Assembly: GCF_015169395.1 (NCBI RefSeq)
Contig: NZ_CP063458.1
Coordinates: forward strand, 5,642,001-5,706,000
Source: Humisphaera borealis
Lineage (GTDB): Bacteria > Planctomycetota > Phycisphaerae > Tepidisphaerales > Tepidisphaeraceae
Direction of reading: 5' to 3'
Length of the DNA: 64,000 nt
Of this stretch, positions 9,728-19,900 are shown piece by piece. A program made the position numbers and the translations under genes. The notes under the pieces were generated by a model. The model was not told where the DNA came from, ran no database searches, and saw nothing but the letters and a program-made list of their open reading frames with translations. Within the stretch, counting starts at the first letter, position 1, and each line of letters starts with the position of its first letter.

Positions 9728-10837
9728 TCATTCGACTTGTAGCGTCCGCACAAAGAAGTCCTGCTTCATCTTCTGCTTCGCCAGCGCAAGCGTCTCTTCT
9801 GCCACGGCGTTGGCCTTGCGGGTGCCGATCTTCAGGGCGTCCATCACATCGTCCGGGCGCTGCTCGAAGTGCTTGCGCTTCTCGCGGATCGGGTCGATCA
9901 GTGCGTTAAGGACCTCAACCAGTTTCCGTTTGACGGCGACATCGCCGACCTTGCCGTTCTGGTACATGTCACGGTGCTCGGCGACCCACGCGGCGTCGGT
10001 GTTGAACGTCTCGTGAAATGCCCAGAGCGGGTTCTTCGCCGGGTCGGTTTCGCCGGGGTCGGTCGCCTTCAGGCGTTTTGGGTCGGTGTACATCGCCATC
10101 ACCTTCTTCTGCACGACGTCGGCGTCGTCGGCGAGGAAGATCGCGTTGTTGAGCGACTTGCTCATCTTGGTCAGCGTGCCATCGGCGTTGGGAGCTCCCG
10201 TGCCGACCAGCCGTTTGACCCGGCCGAGCTTGGGTTCGATCACCGGGAAGAGCCCGCCGGCGGCGACGTTTTCCTTGTCCGGCGTCTGCGAGTTCACGCC
10301 GCAGTAGGTCTGGTTGAACTTGCGGGCGACTTCGCGCGTCAGTTCCAGGTGCGGGATCTGATCTTCGCCAACCGGCACGATCGCCGGCCGAAACGCGAGG
10401 ATGTCAGCGCACTGCCCGACGGCGTACATGGGGAAGCCGAAGGGGTACTTGTCGCCGAGGTCTTTGTCCTTGATCTCCTGCGCAAGGGTCGGGTTCCGCA
10501 TGACGCGGTTGAAGGGGATCAGCATCGCGAAGAAGAACGTGAGTTCGTCGATCGCCGGTACTTCCGACTGGATAAACATCGCCGACTTGTTCGGATCAAT
10601 CCCAACGGCAAGCCAATCGGTCGCGATATCGAGGACGGATTGCCGGATGTCGTCCGGCCGATCGGCCCGGGTGGTGAAGGCGTGCTTGTTGGCGATCAGG
10701 AAGAAGCAATCGTATTGATCCTGCAACGCGAGGCGGTTCTCGACGGAGCCCACGTAGTGGCCCAGGTGAAGCTTGCCGGTCGGCGTATCGCCGGTCAGCA
10801 GCCGCGGCTTGGCAGGGGTGGCGGTCGGGGAAGTCAT
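9728..10837 (-). CDS. trpS: Tryptophanyl-tRNA synthetase
   Basis: 369 residues. A class I aminoacyl-tRNA synthetase charging tRNA-Trp in the cytoplasm. The HIGH-type signature is LHLGHYVGS near residue 20 and the KMSKS loop is LTKMSKSLNN near 226. Other family segments are present, such as MFIQSEVPAIDELTFFFAML and FGFPMYAVGQCADILAF. The start at ATG 10837 (MTSPTATPAKPRLLTGDTPT) places the HIGH motif at the usual distance from the N-terminus; a longer frame to 10924 looks non-coding. Confidence 0.95.
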   Translation of the reverse strand: MTSPTATPAKPRLLTGDTPTGKLHLGHYVGSVENRLALQDQYDCFFLIANKHAFTTRADRPDDIRQSVLDIATDWLAVGIDPNKSAMFIQSEVPAIDELTFFFAMLIPFNRVMRNPTLAQEIKDKDLGDKYPFGFPMYAVGQCADILAFRPAIVPVGEDQIPHLELTREVARKFNQTYCGVNSQTPDKENVAAGGLFPVIEPKLGRVKRLVGTGAPNADGTLTKMSKSLNNAIFLADDADVVQKKVMAMYTDPKRLKATDPGETDPAKNPLWAFHETFNTDAAWVAEHRDMYQNGKVGDVAVKRKLVEVLNALIDPIREKRKHFEQRPDDVMDALKIGTRKANAVAEETLALAKQKMKQDFFVRTLQVE

Positions 10838-10883
10838 GGGACGATTTATACGGGGAAGGAGGCGGGAAGGCACGGGCGATGTA

Positions 10884-10906
10884 GGGGCACACGGTTTGTG
10901 CCCTGG
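10884..10906. repeat. Short palindrome upstream of trpS
   Basis: GGGCACACGGTTTGTGCCC forms a 7-base stem with a 5-base loop between divergent trpS-side sequence and the Doc toxin's 3' end. It resembles the hairpin arms of the larger repeats in this window but has no partner arm here. Confidence 0.4.
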
Positions 10907-10927
10907 ATGGCGAGCACACGCCAAACA

Positions 10928-11326
10928 TCAAGACAGCGGACGCACATGTTGTCGGATGAGCAATGTGAGTTCTTCTTTCGACATCTTCCCCGTCGCCACG
11001 GCAAGCACGCATTGCACCAGTTGTTCTTCCGTAAGCGTCAGGTCCAGATCATTGAGGAAGAGAAACTGATCGCACGCCAAAGCACCGATACGTTTATTGC
11101 CGTCGACAAAAGCGTGATTTCGCACCAAGTGGTAGAGGTAGGCCGCTGCCATCGCGGGCACATCGTCGTGAAGTCGATGACCAAAAGCGGTCTGCTGTGG
11201 CATCGCCAATGCAGATTCGAGAAGGCCAAAATCACGCACGCCGGCGCTGCCGCCGTAGCGATCGATCTGGTCTTCGTGAAGCTCAAGGACTTCGTCCGCC
11301 GTTAGGAATCGCGGCTCGGCCATCAC
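10928..11326 (-). CDS. Doc/Fic-type toxin (death-on-curing)
   Basis: About 132 residues. The Fic-fold motif reads HAFVDGNKR at residues 71-79. In classical Fic AMP-transferases the residue before the final Arg is Gly; here it is Lys, the Doc form. Doc phosphorylates and inactivates EF-Tu rather than adenylylating targets. The N-terminal LTADEVLELHEDQIDRYGG is typical of the family. Starts are GTG 11326 or ATG 11323, immediately after the antitoxin stop, so the two are translated together. Toxin activity in this host is inferred. Confidence 0.9.
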   Translation of the reverse strand: MMAEPRFLTADEVLELHEDQIDRYGGSAGVRDFGLLESALAMPQQTAFGHRLHDDVPAMAAAYLYHLVRNHAFVDGNKRIGALACDQFLFLNDLDLTLTEEQLVQCVLAVATGKMSKEELTLLIRQHVRPLS

Positions 11327-11551
11327 TCACTCCGCCAGCTTCCGGTACGCGTTGGCGTATTTCCGGTGGCTTCGCTCCACCCCTCGGAGAAACTTTTCTC
11401 GCTCGGCCTTGTCGGCTACTACCACGCGCAGTTCTTTACCGTCGAGATGAATCTTCAAGGGCGTGTCTTCATCCACACCCATGAGATCCAACAGCGGCTT
11501 AGGAATTACGAGGGCGAGCGAGTTGCCCGTTCGCGTCAGTTGCTTGACCAT
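11327..11551 (-). CDS. AbrB/MazE-type antitoxin
   Basis: 74 residues with an N-terminal SpoVT/AbrB swapped-hairpin DNA-binding domain (VKQLTRTGNSLALVIPKPLLDLMG) and a charged C-terminal tail (EREKFLRGVERSHRKYANAYRKLAE) that probably wraps the toxin. The start at ATG 11551 (MVKQLTRTGNS) fits the domain edge. It lies directly upstream of the Doc gene with no gap. The pair would be autoregulated through this domain. P1-type Doc is partnered by Phd, so this is a mixed pairing. Confidence 0.88.
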   Translation of the reverse strand: MVKQLTRTGNSLALVIPKPLLDLMGVDEDTPLKIHLDGKELRVVVADKAEREKFLRGVERSHRKYANAYRKLAE

Positions 11552-11696
11552 ATCATCGCCTTCCGTAAGCACAACGTCAGTACATCATACGTACGATTCG
11601 ACGCCGAGTCGAGCAAGCTCCAAGGCGAATGGGGAGCGATTGAGTCAATCCCGTTTCGAGGCTCGGCCTGCTGTTCGCTCATTGGGACTGCGTCAA

Positions 11697-12701
11697 TTAT
11701 GCCGCCAACACCACCCGATACCGCGCCTTGCCCGCCCGCAGGTGGTCGATCGCGGCGTTGACGTCCTTCATGGGGAATATCTCCGTCACCGGTGCGATGT
11801 CGTGGCGGCCGCAGAAGTCGAGCATCTTGCCGACCGTGTACGGGCTGCCCAGCGGCGAGCCCGACACCGACTTCTGCCCGCTGATCAGCGTAAACGCGGG
11901 CGCGGGGATCGGCTCCGGAATCACGCCGACCGTGTGGAACCGGCCCTTGGGCGCCAGCGCGCCGAACATCGCATCCCAGTCGGGGCTGGCGTTGGCGGTG
12001 TTTAGGATGAAGTCGAGCGAGCCGGCGAGTTTCTTCAACTCGCCTGCGTTCTTGGTGTTCACGACCTGATGCGCCCCAAGCTTCATCGCCTCTTCTCGCT
12101 TGCTGTCGCTGGTGGTGAACGCCGTCACTTCGCAGCCCCAGGCCTTAAGGAACTGCAACGCCAGATGCCCCAGCCCGCCGATGCCGATCACCGCGACGCG
12201 GTCGGTCGGCTGAACGCCGAACTGCACGATGGGGTTGAAAACGGTGATCCCGCCGCAAAAGAGCGGGCCGGCCTTGGCGGCATCGACGTGATCGGGCAGT
12301 TTCGTCGCCCAGACTTCGTCACACCGCACCTTGTCGGCGAATCCTCCATGCCGGCCGATGATCGTCTGCTCGGCGGTCGGGCAGAGGTTGTGATTGCCGC
12401 TCATGCACTGCGAACACTTCAAACACGAGCCCGCGTACCAGCCCAGGCCGACGGTGTCGCCGACCTTCACCCGGGTCACCAGTTCGCCGATTGCCGCTAC
12501 TTTGCCGACCACTTCATGACCGGGGACGAACGGGTACTTAGCCATTCCCCAATCATTGTCGAGCATCGACAAGTCCGAATGACAGATCCCGCAATACTGC
12601 ACTGCGATCTCGATCTGCTCCGGCTTGAGCGAACCGGGATCGTAGGAGAAAGGCTTGAGCGGTGCTTTGGCGGCTTCGGCGGCGTAGGCGTGAATCATCA
12701 A
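11697..12701 (-). CDS. Zinc-dependent NAD(P) alcohol dehydrogenase, cinnamyl-alcohol type
   Basis: 334 residues, medium-chain dehydrogenase/reductase. Catalytic zinc ligands are Cys40 (CGICHSD), His62 (PGHEVVG) and Cys149 (GPLFCGG). The structural zinc site is Cys93, Cys96, Cys99 and Cys107 (GSCLKCSQCMSGNHNLC). The dinucleotide-binding loop GIGGLGHLALQ is near residue 174. The pattern is that of the cinnamyl-alcohol/YahK/AhR subgroup, which reduces a broad range of aldehydes with NADPH. Physiological substrate unknown. It stands alone between the toxin pair and the YHYH gene. Confidence 0.9.
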   Translation of the reverse strand: MMIHAYAAEAAKAPLKPFSYDPGSLKPEQIEIAVQYCGICHSDLSMLDNDWGMAKYPFVPGHEVVGKVAAIGELVTRVKVGDTVGLGWYAGSCLKCSQCMSGNHNLCPTAEQTIIGRHGGFADKVRCDEVWATKLPDHVDAAKAGPLFCGGITVFNPIVQFGVQPTDRVAVIGIGGLGHLALQFLKAWGCEVTAFTTSDSKREEAMKLGAHQVVNTKNAGELKKLAGSLDFILNTANASPDWDAMFGALAPKGRFHTVGVIPEPIPAPAFTLISGQKSVSGSPLGSPYTVGKMLDFCGRHDIAPVTEIFPMKDVNAAIDHLRAGKARYRVVLAA

Positions 12702-12876
12702 CGGGACCTCGGTTGGCGCGGCGGGTTATTGCTACGCCCAGAGTCTAGGCCCGTGTTGAACCTCCCGACAACCAGAACGGAATGTGAAGATCTCATGAAG
12801 GCAAAGGTGATGCACTTCCGGCGTACGGCCGCCACTCGGTACCCGGCGCTGCCCCTTCACGATCCATGTTGGTCGA

Positions 12877-13866
12877 TCAATTCGTCGCAGCTTGACTCCC
12901 CGGCCGCGGCCCTCGCCCCGGACCACCCGGTCCACCGCCCGGTCCACCACCTGGCCCACGTCGTTCGAAGCTGGCATCGGGCGTTCCTCGATAGTGACGC
13001 GGAATAAACGGGAACTGATCGGTGATGACGTAGTAGTACGTCCCTTTCGGGAACTCCGGCGTGACGCCCGTTCGCCCGTTGCACTCGTCCAGGTCGCCGC
13101 TGCCTGCAACGTACTCCCAATCTCGCGTGAAGCGGCCGTCCGGCTTGCCGCCGGGCCCTTGATCGCCGGCGGGGCGATCGGTCTTCTTCAACTGCCAGCT
13201 CGACTTCAGTTCCTTGACTTCGCTGGTCGCGTCATCGGTCTTGCTGTAGGCGTTGAGGCCGTAGATCGGGAAGCCGTCCGCCGCCCAGCCGACCAGGATC
13301 ATCTTCTTCGCCTTGGATTCCCCTTTGATCCGCTCATAGATGCCGATCGGCAGGGCGTGGTAGTGATAGGTGCCCGTCGGCTGGACGTGGGCGTTGTGTT
13401 TGTCGAGGCCAAGGTTCATCGGCCCTCCGAATGCTTCCAGATTCCAGCCCAGTTGGCGCTCGCCCCAGAACTCGGCCGTCCCGGGATCGAACACCACGCC
13501 GTTGATCGCGATGCCGAACGGATGCCCGCGGGCTTCGGTCAGTTTGTCGGCCACTTTCGGCTCGGCCGGCACGCGGTACTTCTGTTGCTGCGGCTTGATG
13601 ACGTTCGGATTGCCGCGGTTGGGGAACTGCCCCGGCGCGTGATCGGGGATGCCGTTCGACGTGATCAGCCGATAGCCATCGACGATCTCGATCTTGACGT
13701 CGTTGGGCGGCAGGGCGTCCTCGGCCAGCACGGGCACCCCAGGAAGACTGGCCGAACGGGCGGGAGCCGCGGCGGGGACGTCGTCGTGCCCTGGGTGGGC
13801 CGAGGCGCTGGACACCATCGCGACCACCAACAGCCCCATGAGACTGTACTTTTGCGTGCTTTTCAT
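12877..13866 (-). CDS. Exported YHYH-domain protein
   Basis: 329 residues from ATG 13866 (MKSTQKYSLMGLLVVAMVSS), which gives a clean signal peptide ending near ASAHPGHDD; longer frames run into the icd terminator. The centre contains the signature GTYHYHALPIGI followed by ILVGWAADGFPIYGLNAY, characteristic of the YHYH domain (PF14240), a family of exported proteins without assigned activity, often beside copper or multicopper-oxidase genes. The mature N-terminus (HPGHDD) is His/Asp rich, consistent with metal binding. The last 30 residues are a Gly/Pro/Arg tail (GPGGGPGGGPGGPGRGPRP). Confidence 0.85.
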   Translation of the reverse strand: MKSTQKYSLMGLLVVAMVSSASAHPGHDDVPAAAPARSASLPGVPVLAEDALPPNDVKIEIVDGYRLITSNGIPDHAPGQFPNRGNPNVIKPQQQKYRVPAEPKVADKLTEARGHPFGIAINGVVFDPGTAEFWGERQLGWNLEAFGGPMNLGLDKHNAHVQPTGTYHYHALPIGIYERIKGESKAKKMILVGWAADGFPIYGLNAYSKTDDATSEVKELKSSWQLKKTDRPAGDQGPGGKPDGRFTRDWEYVAGSGDLDECNGRTGVTPEFPKGTYYYVITDQFPFIPRHYRGTPDASFERRGPGGGPGGGPGGPGRGPRPGSQAATN

Positions 13867-13917
13867 GAGTACTCCGTGCTGCCTAAGAATCAGAGTCTGA
13901 CTGTACCTGTAAAACGC

Positions 13918-13952
13918 GAGCGAGGCGTTCGGGTACACCGAACGCCTCGCTC
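13918..13952 (-). terminator. Hairpin terminator after icd
   Basis: A perfect 15-base stem (GAGCGAGGCGTTCGG with its complement) and 5-base loop, about 58 bases beyond the icd stop. On the minus strand it is followed by GCGTTTTAC. It fits as the icd terminator and separates icd from the YHYH gene. Confidence 0.75.
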
Positions 13953-14009
13953 ACCAATGTCGCGGAATGGCCGCAGATTCGCCGAGTTCCTCGTCGGACA
14001 AGCCGCCGC

Positions 14010-15332
14010 TCACCCCATGTGCTTGATCATCTCGTCCGCGAACTCCGAGCACTTCACCTTCTTTGCGCCCTGCATCTGACGCTCGAAATCATACGTCACC
14101 GTCTTGGCGGCGATCGCGGCTTCGAGGCTCTTGAGGATCAGGTCCGCCGCCGTCTGCCAGCCCAGGTGCTCGAGCATCATCACGGCCGACAGGATGACCG
14201 AGCCGGGGTTGACCACGTCCTGGTCGGCGTACTTCGGGGCCGTGCCGTGGGTGGCTTCGAAGATCGCATGGCCGGTGACGTAGTTGATGTTGCCGCCGGG
14301 GGCAATGCCAATCCCGCCGACCTGTGCCGCCAGGGCGTCGGACAGGTAATCGCCGTTGAGGTTCAGCGTCGCAATGACGTCGAAGTCTTCCGGGCGGGTC
14401 AGGATCTGCTGCAGGGTGATGTCGGCGATCGCGTCCTTGATGACGAGGCCGGCGCCGGGCTTGCCTTCGGGAATCTTGCACCAGGGGCCGCCGTCGATCT
14501 CGACCGCGCGGAACACCTGCTTGGCCAGCTCGTAACCCCAGTCGCGGAAGCCGCCTTCCGTGAACTTCATGATGTTGCCTTTGTGCACCAGCGTCACGCT
14601 CTTGCGCTTGTGCTTGATGGCGTACTCGATCGCGGAGTAGATCAGCCGCTGCGAGCCCTGCTTGCTGACCGGCTTAATGCCGATGCCCACTTGCAAGGTC
14701 TGGTCGCTGCCGTGGCCGAGTTGCTTGTGCCAGGCTTCGGCCTTGGCGGTGCTGCCGAAGCGCACCTTGCCGAAGCTCTTGGCATCGGTCTTCTCAAGGT
14801 AGTCGAGCAGGCCCTTGGCCTCGGGCGTGCCGGCGGCGTATTCGATGCCGGCGTAAATGTCTTCCGTGTTCTCGCGGAAGATGACCATGTTCACCTTCTC
14901 GGGGTGCTTCACCGGGCTGGGGACGCCCTTGAAGTACTGCACCGGGCGAAGGCAGACGTAGAGGTCGAGCATCTGCCGCAGCGCGACGTTCAGCGAGCGA
15001 ATGCCGCCACCGACGGGGGTCGTCAGCGGGCCCTTGATGCCGACCAGGTATTCCTGAAACGCCGGCACGGTGTCGTCATGCAGCCAGGTGCCGTTCAGGT
15101 CGAACGACTTCTGCCCGGCGAGGACTTCCATCCAGGCGATCTTCTTCTTACCGCCAAACGCCTTGGCGACGGCGGCGTCGATCACGCGAACGCTGGCCTT
15201 CCAGATGTCGCGACCGGTGCCGTCGCCTTCGATGAAGGGGATGATCGGCTGGTCGGGCACATTCAGCTTGCCATCGACGATGGTGATTTTCTGACCGTTG
15301 GCGGGAACCTTGGCGTCTTTGAAAGTCGGCAT
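14010..15332 (-). CDS. icd: Isocitrate dehydrogenase, NADP-type
   Basis: 440 residues. Oxidative decarboxylation of isocitrate to 2-oxoglutarate in the TCA cycle. Family segments: [13 protein letters not shown] near residue 25, the substrate Ser region [21 protein letters not shown] near 115, [14 protein letters not shown] near 150, and [19 protein letters not shown] near 385. The start at ATG 15332 ([14 protein letters not shown]) follows AAGGATT at good distance. 2-oxoglutarate is the signal sensed by the P-II protein encoded later in this window. Confidence 0.96.
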   Translation of the reverse strand: MPTFKDAKVPANGQKITIVDGKLNVPDQPIIPFIEGDGTGRDIWKASVRVIDAAVAKAFGGKKKIAWMEVLAGQKSFDLNGTWLHDDTVPAFQEYLVGIKGPLTTPVGGGIRSLNVALRQMLDLYVCLRPVQYFKGVPSPVKHPEKVNMVIFRENTEDIYAGIEYAAGTPEAKGLLDYLEKTDAKSFGKVRFGSTAKAEAWHKQLGHGSDQTLQVGIGIKPVSKQGSQRLIYSAIEYAIKHKRKSVTLVHKGNIMKFTEGGFRDWGYELAKQVFRAVEIDGGPWCKIPEGKPGAGLVIKDAIADITLQQILTRPEDFDVIATLNLNGDYLSDALAAQVGGIGIAPGGNINYVTGHAIFEATHGTAPKYADQDVVNPGSVILSAVMMLEHLGWQTAADLILKSLEAAIAAKTVTYDFERQMQGAKKVKCSEFADEMIKHMG

Positions 15333-15428
15333 GAGCGGGAATCCTTGAAAGAAAATGGGAGTCGGGAAGCTAGCGGTGGGGGTGAGGCGTGTCAATCGGC
15401 GAACTCAAGTTGGCCAGAAGCCAGTAAG

Positions 15429-15974
15429 ATGCAGCCGATGCCGCACGAGCCCCTCACCTTCATCGTCCGTCCCGCCATGCCCGATGACGCGGAGCGGCTG
15501 ATCTCCCATGTGCTGGCCATGACGATCGAAGGCGCCCGCTGGCTGCCGATGCAGCCGGACGAGTTTCCACTGACGCTCGAACAGGAACGCCAGTTTCTGG
15601 CCGAAGTGGGCAAATCGGATAACAGCTTGTTTCTGCTGGCCGAAACGGCCGGGGAATCGCCGGCGGAGATCGTCGGACTGCTGAACTACGCCGGCGGCAA
15701 ACGCCGGGCGATGCGCCACGTCGCTACGCTCGGCATCTCGGTTCGGCTGGCGTGGCAGGGGCGTGGCGTGGGCACCGCGCTGATGTCCGAGGCGATACGC
15801 CGGGCCAAGACATCCGGCACCCTGCGGCGACTGGACCTGACCGTTTATGCCGACAATCACCAAGCCATTCGGCTGTACGAGCGGATGGGATTCGTCGTCG
15901 AAGGCGTTCGCCGTCGGGCGATTCTGCGGGACGGGGAGTTCATCGACGAGCAGACGATGGCGATGGTGTGGTGA
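15429..15974 (+). CDS. GNAT-family N-acetyltransferase
   Basis: 181 residues. The acetyl-CoA pyrophosphate-binding motif is QGRGVGTA at about 110-117, followed by the motif-B region LDLTVYADNHQAIRLYERMGFVVEG. The architecture fits RimI/PhnO-like acetyltransferases acting on an amine of a small molecule or protein N-terminus; substrate unknown. ATGs at 15429 and 15438 are both possible; the first is listed. It is divergent from icd, with about 96 bases between starts. Confidence 0.88.
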   Translation: MQPMPHEPLTFIVRPAMPDDAERLISHVLAMTIEGARWLPMQPDEFPLTLEQERQFLAEVGKSDNSLFLLAETAGESPAEIVGLLNYAGGKRRAMRHVATLGISVRLAWQGRGVGTALMSEAIRRAKTSGTLRRLDLTVYADNHQAIRLYERMGFVVEGVRRRAILRDGEFIDEQTMAMVW

Positions 15975-16021
15975 CGGTCAACAGATTGAATCGAGACGCC
16001 AAATCCGGGCTGGTGGGCCAC

Positions 16022-16210
16022 TCAGAATCTGTACCCGTTCTTCTCGGACGACGACGGACCGGCGAACAACAGGAGTACGACACCGGCCACCCAGCCCCAA
16101 ATCCAGATCGTCCCTGCGAAGAAAATCACTGTCGAGATGGCGATCAGCAACAGCGCGACGCCGTAGCGAAGCCAAGGACTTTGATCCGCCCACCAACCAA
16201 AGAAGTTCAT
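16022..16210 (-). CDS. Small membrane protein, 62 residues
   Basis: Started at ATG 16210 (MNFFGWWADQSPWLRYGVAL) because GGGAGG lies at ideal spacing upstream. Two hydrophobic helices (YGVALLLIAISTVIFFAGTI and WIWGWVAGVVLLLFAG) are separated by a couple of residues, with a charged C-terminal tail (SSSEKNGYRF). It is a helical hairpin protein of unknown function, divergent in direction from the acetyltransferase it faces. Confidence 0.7.
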   Translation of the reverse strand: MNFFGWWADQSPWLRYGVALLLIAISTVIFFAGTIWIWGWVAGVVLLLFAGPSSSEKNGYRF

Positions 16211-16290
16211 ACTGAGGCCTCCCAATACCCGGTCGATTCGGGGCCCATGCTCCGGCACCCGCAGGCTACAGTAACCGACTCGACACGCAG

Positions 16291-16329
16291 GGTCACTATC
16301 CGCGACCGGTTTCGTTCGCGGATGTGACC
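16291..16329. other. Imperfect intergenic hairpin
   Basis: GGTCACtATCCGCGA pairs with TCGCGGATgTGACC around a 10-base loop between the VOC gene stop and the small membrane-protein gene. No T-run follows on the minus strand, so it is either a weak terminator or a short palindromic repeat. Confidence 0.4.
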
Positions 16330-16355
16330 AAAAGTGCGTCGCCGTCAACAGTAAT

Positions 16356-16727
16356 TCACTTCATCGAGTGGATTCCAAACATGTTGCCATCCGGATCGAA
16401 CGCCAGCACGATAAAGCCGTACGGGCCGATGGACATCTTGTCTTTAAAGATGCGGCCGCCGGCGGCGGGGATTCGGGCGGCTTCTACGGCGCAATCGTCG
16501 CTACCGAAGTAAATGATCGTGCTGTTTCCGCCGGAGGGACACCCTTCCATCTTCACCAGGGCACCGGAAGCGCCGGCTTTCTCCATGTGCATCGGGAAGG
16601 CCCACATTTCCAGGTCCGGACTGGTGAGCTGCTCAAGCTTGACCAAAAACACGGCTTCGTAAAATGCCTTGGCGCGGTGCATGTCCTGAACGTAGATCTC
16701 GAACCACCGAACGGGATTGGCTGACAT
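16356..16727 (-). CDS. VOC-family (glyoxalase-like) protein
   Basis: 123 residues from ATG 16727, preceded by the strong site AAAGGAGG. Vicinal-oxygen-chelate fold: VRWFEIYVQDMHRAKAFYEAVF at the N-terminus and GPYGFIVLAFDPDGNMFGIHS at the end, the usual beta-alpha-beta-beta-beta pattern carrying the metal-ligand Glu position near MHMEKAG. It is similar to uncharacterised VOC proteins next to resistance or detoxification genes. Substrate unknown. Confidence 0.88.
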   Translation of the reverse strand: MSANPVRWFEIYVQDMHRAKAFYEAVFLVKLEQLTSPDLEMWAFPMHMEKAGASGALVKMEGCPSGGNSTIIYFGSDDCAVEAARIPAAGGRIFKDKMSIGPYGFIVLAFDPDGNMFGIHSMK

Positions 16728-16959
16728 GCTTGACCTCCTTTGATGAACGAATTGTCCGGCCTCCAGTTGCATCTCGCGCCGCCTGATCAGCGCTCGCACC
16801 GCGGGTGCTCGATTGCCGAGAGAGCCTCCGGCGCATCCGCGAGTCTGAACGCGGTACGCGATCAGGAGCGGCGTGTCGTTGCTCAGAAGAGGTGCACCTT
16901 CGGTGCGACCGCTAAACAGGAGCGCTGACACGCCACCGCTCGATGGGGAAGCCCCGCGG

Positions 16960-19900
16960 TCATGCCACCGGCGTGATGTCGATGTAGCTCAGCCGGGTGG
17001 CCTTGTCGACGGTTCCGCCGAACTCCAGCGTCAGCGTGCCGTCGGTGACGGTCACCGTGAGCGTGCGAGAGACAAACTGGTTCGCAGCGGCTTTGACGTA
17101 CTGCATCGTCCAGTTGCCTTCGACCCAGACGTTGTTGGTGCTGGCCGCCGACGGATCGCCGGCGAGTACGGTCACCGAGTACTTGCCGTTGGCGACGGCC
17201 AGGTTCCACTTCGAGCCCTTCTTCACCGCGAGAACGGTATCCAGCCGCTGGTCGGAATTGACGTTGCGGTCGAAGACCGAGTCGGTGTGGCTGACCGTCC
17301 AGCCGTAGGTCAGGCCATTGCCCCGGCTGCCGTAGGTCAAACCGCTGTCGACCACATACCCCGAGACTGTCGGTGCGGCGGCAGGCTGGAAGTCGATCCG
17401 CCGCGTCGTGCCGCCCGTGGGGGGCGGCGGGGGAGGCGGGGGCGGAACGGTCGGCGGAGAAGTCGCCGGACGGGCCACATCCAGATGCGTGATGCGGGTC
17501 AACTGGCTCACCGCCGAGCCGTTGGCGATCGTCAACTTGCCGTCGGACACGGTGACGGAAATCGAACGGGTCGAGAAGTTGTTCCCCGGGATCACGACGT
17601 AGTTGTAAAGCTGTACACCCTCCACCCAGATGTTGGCCGTCGACTCGCCAGCGGCGTCGCCAACGCCGACCGTCACAATGTAGGTACCGTTCGTAACGGC
17701 CATCTCCCACCTGGCGGGCATCTTCATCAGCAGCGTGGTATCGACGAGTTGATCGGCGTTCACGTCGCGATCGAAGACGCTGTCGGCGTGATTCGTCGTC
17801 CAGCCATAGGTGAACCCGTTGCCGCGGGCCGCATAGGTCTGCCCCGAATCTCTGAGGTATCCGGCGGCCAGCGCGCCCGTGGCGGTGGTGAAGTCGATCT
17901 TCGCGACGGAGGTCGTGCTGCCCGGTGCCTGTGCGGTCAGAGTGGCGGTTCCGACGACCGTTCCGCTCGTCGCCTGGACAACGGCCGATCCGCCGCCGGT
18001 CGTGGGTGCCGTGTAAAGCCCGGTGGCCGAGACCGACCCCACGCCCGATGCCAGCGACCAGGTGATCGCGGGGAGCGTCATCGCTGCGTTAAACTGGTCG
18101 GTCGCGGTGGCGGCATACTGCTGCTGCGCGCCGGCGGCGACGACAACGGTGGCAGGCGTTACAACCAGGGTCTTGAGCCTCTGATCGACGACAACATCCA
18201 CCGTGCGGGTCAGGCTTGAAGTACCGTCCGACGCCAATACTTGCAGCGTATATGCACCGGCGGCAGCAAACGTGGCTGTTGAAGCGCTCGAGGCCGAACC
18301 GTTGACGGAGAACGTCGTTCCCGCCGGGCCGCTTAGCACACTCCAAGTGTACGTGACGCCTGTCCCCAGGACGCCGGTGACGGAAAGATCGGCCGTCACG
18401 CCGGTAGCACCCAGCGTCCCGACCGCACTGACGGCCGGCTGGGCGGCGACGGCAAACGCGAACGGCTGCGAAGTGCCGTTGGTTCCCGAAACCTCCGCCC
18501 GGAACGTACCGCCCGTCGCACCCAGCCTGGCGCTGACGACGATCTGCGTCGCCGACCGGCTGACGATGGAAATATCGGTCAATGCTTGCCCGGTCCCCTG
18601 ATCGCGAAGAACAACCGACGCGTCGGCGGCGAAGTTCTCGCCGACGATCACGAGTTGCTGCCTGAAGACTGACCCCGAAACGGGTATCGGACCGACATCG
18701 GAAATCGTCGGCGCCACTGGCAGAATCTGCACGTCGTCGATGAACGAAGTCTGATCGCCGCCGGCGGTGTTCAGGCCCCGGAACGCGAACGTGTGGGCTC
18801 CCGCCGTGAGGTTGAATGATGCGGTCGAGTAGGTGTCGTAATTGGCGCTTGTCGGCTGGAAGGTTCCGACAACCGTTCCGTCAACAACGACCTCAAAGTC
18901 GTGGACGTTGAGGCCGATGTTCGCCCGCTGTGCGGCCTTGAAGGACAAGGTGTAGGACCCGCCGGCAAAACCGTCAATGGTCTGCGACATCCGCCCGATC
19001 GTCTGCAGGAACGCGACCTGGTCACCCTGCGGCGCCGCAGAATTGCCGGAGGTGAAGCCGCTGCCATTGCCGCTCAGACCGGCGCCATTCACAAAAACCC
19101 AGGCACTGCCGGATGGGCCGTACTGGAACTGCCCCGCGCCCATCGCCGGGCTTTCGAACCCCAGGTCAGGCCTGACCGCATTGGACAGAACATCGAACGA
19201 CACGGCCGCTCCAACAGCCAGGGCGTTCCCCGCGTTGTCGCTGATACCGCCGGGTGCCACGATTGACAGGCGGTAGCTACCGACCGGCGCTGTCAACGAT
19301 AGCAGGCCATTCACAGTGTAAACGTTGCCGCTGCCGGAGATCGTCACACCGGCCATCGCGACCGGCTGGTCATTGCGGGTGAGGACCAGGTCCGAAGGGT
19401 CAAAGCCGACGACGTTTTCGCTGAAGGTCACCCCGATCGAATCGACGGGCGTGTCGCGCGGCGTGGCGATCGTCGAAAACGCAACGGTGGGCGGCGTGGT
19501 TTCGACGGCCACGCTGAACGACCCGACGATTCCAGCAGGAGCCGCGTTGCCCAGTGGATCGAGGACCTGTGACGACTGAAGGACGATGGAATAGGTGCCG
19601 TTGTGGCTGCTCTTCCAGCCGCCGGCGGGGGCGGCTAGGGAATAGGTGGCAGTTCGGCTGCCGGTCGTTCCGGTGGAAGAGACGAACGTTACGCTGCTAC
19701 TGAACCCGTTGGGCCCGGTGACGAGCAAATCGCCGTTGTCGAAGGTTGAGGCGTTGACGTCGGTGTTGTCGGTATAGAGGACGCCGATCGTGACGGCCGA
19801 GGTGCCGGCATCGAGCACGTTCGCTGCAGTCGCCGCCGCCTGCGGGGGGGTGGAGTCTGTCGTCCATGACACCGCCGCGCCCACCGTCAACGCGTTACCT

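Noticed and set aside
9869-11305. 478-codon plus-strand frame over trpS and the toxin gene
   Set aside because: Antisense to trpS and doc, whose motifs are unmistakable; composition is of a codon shadow.
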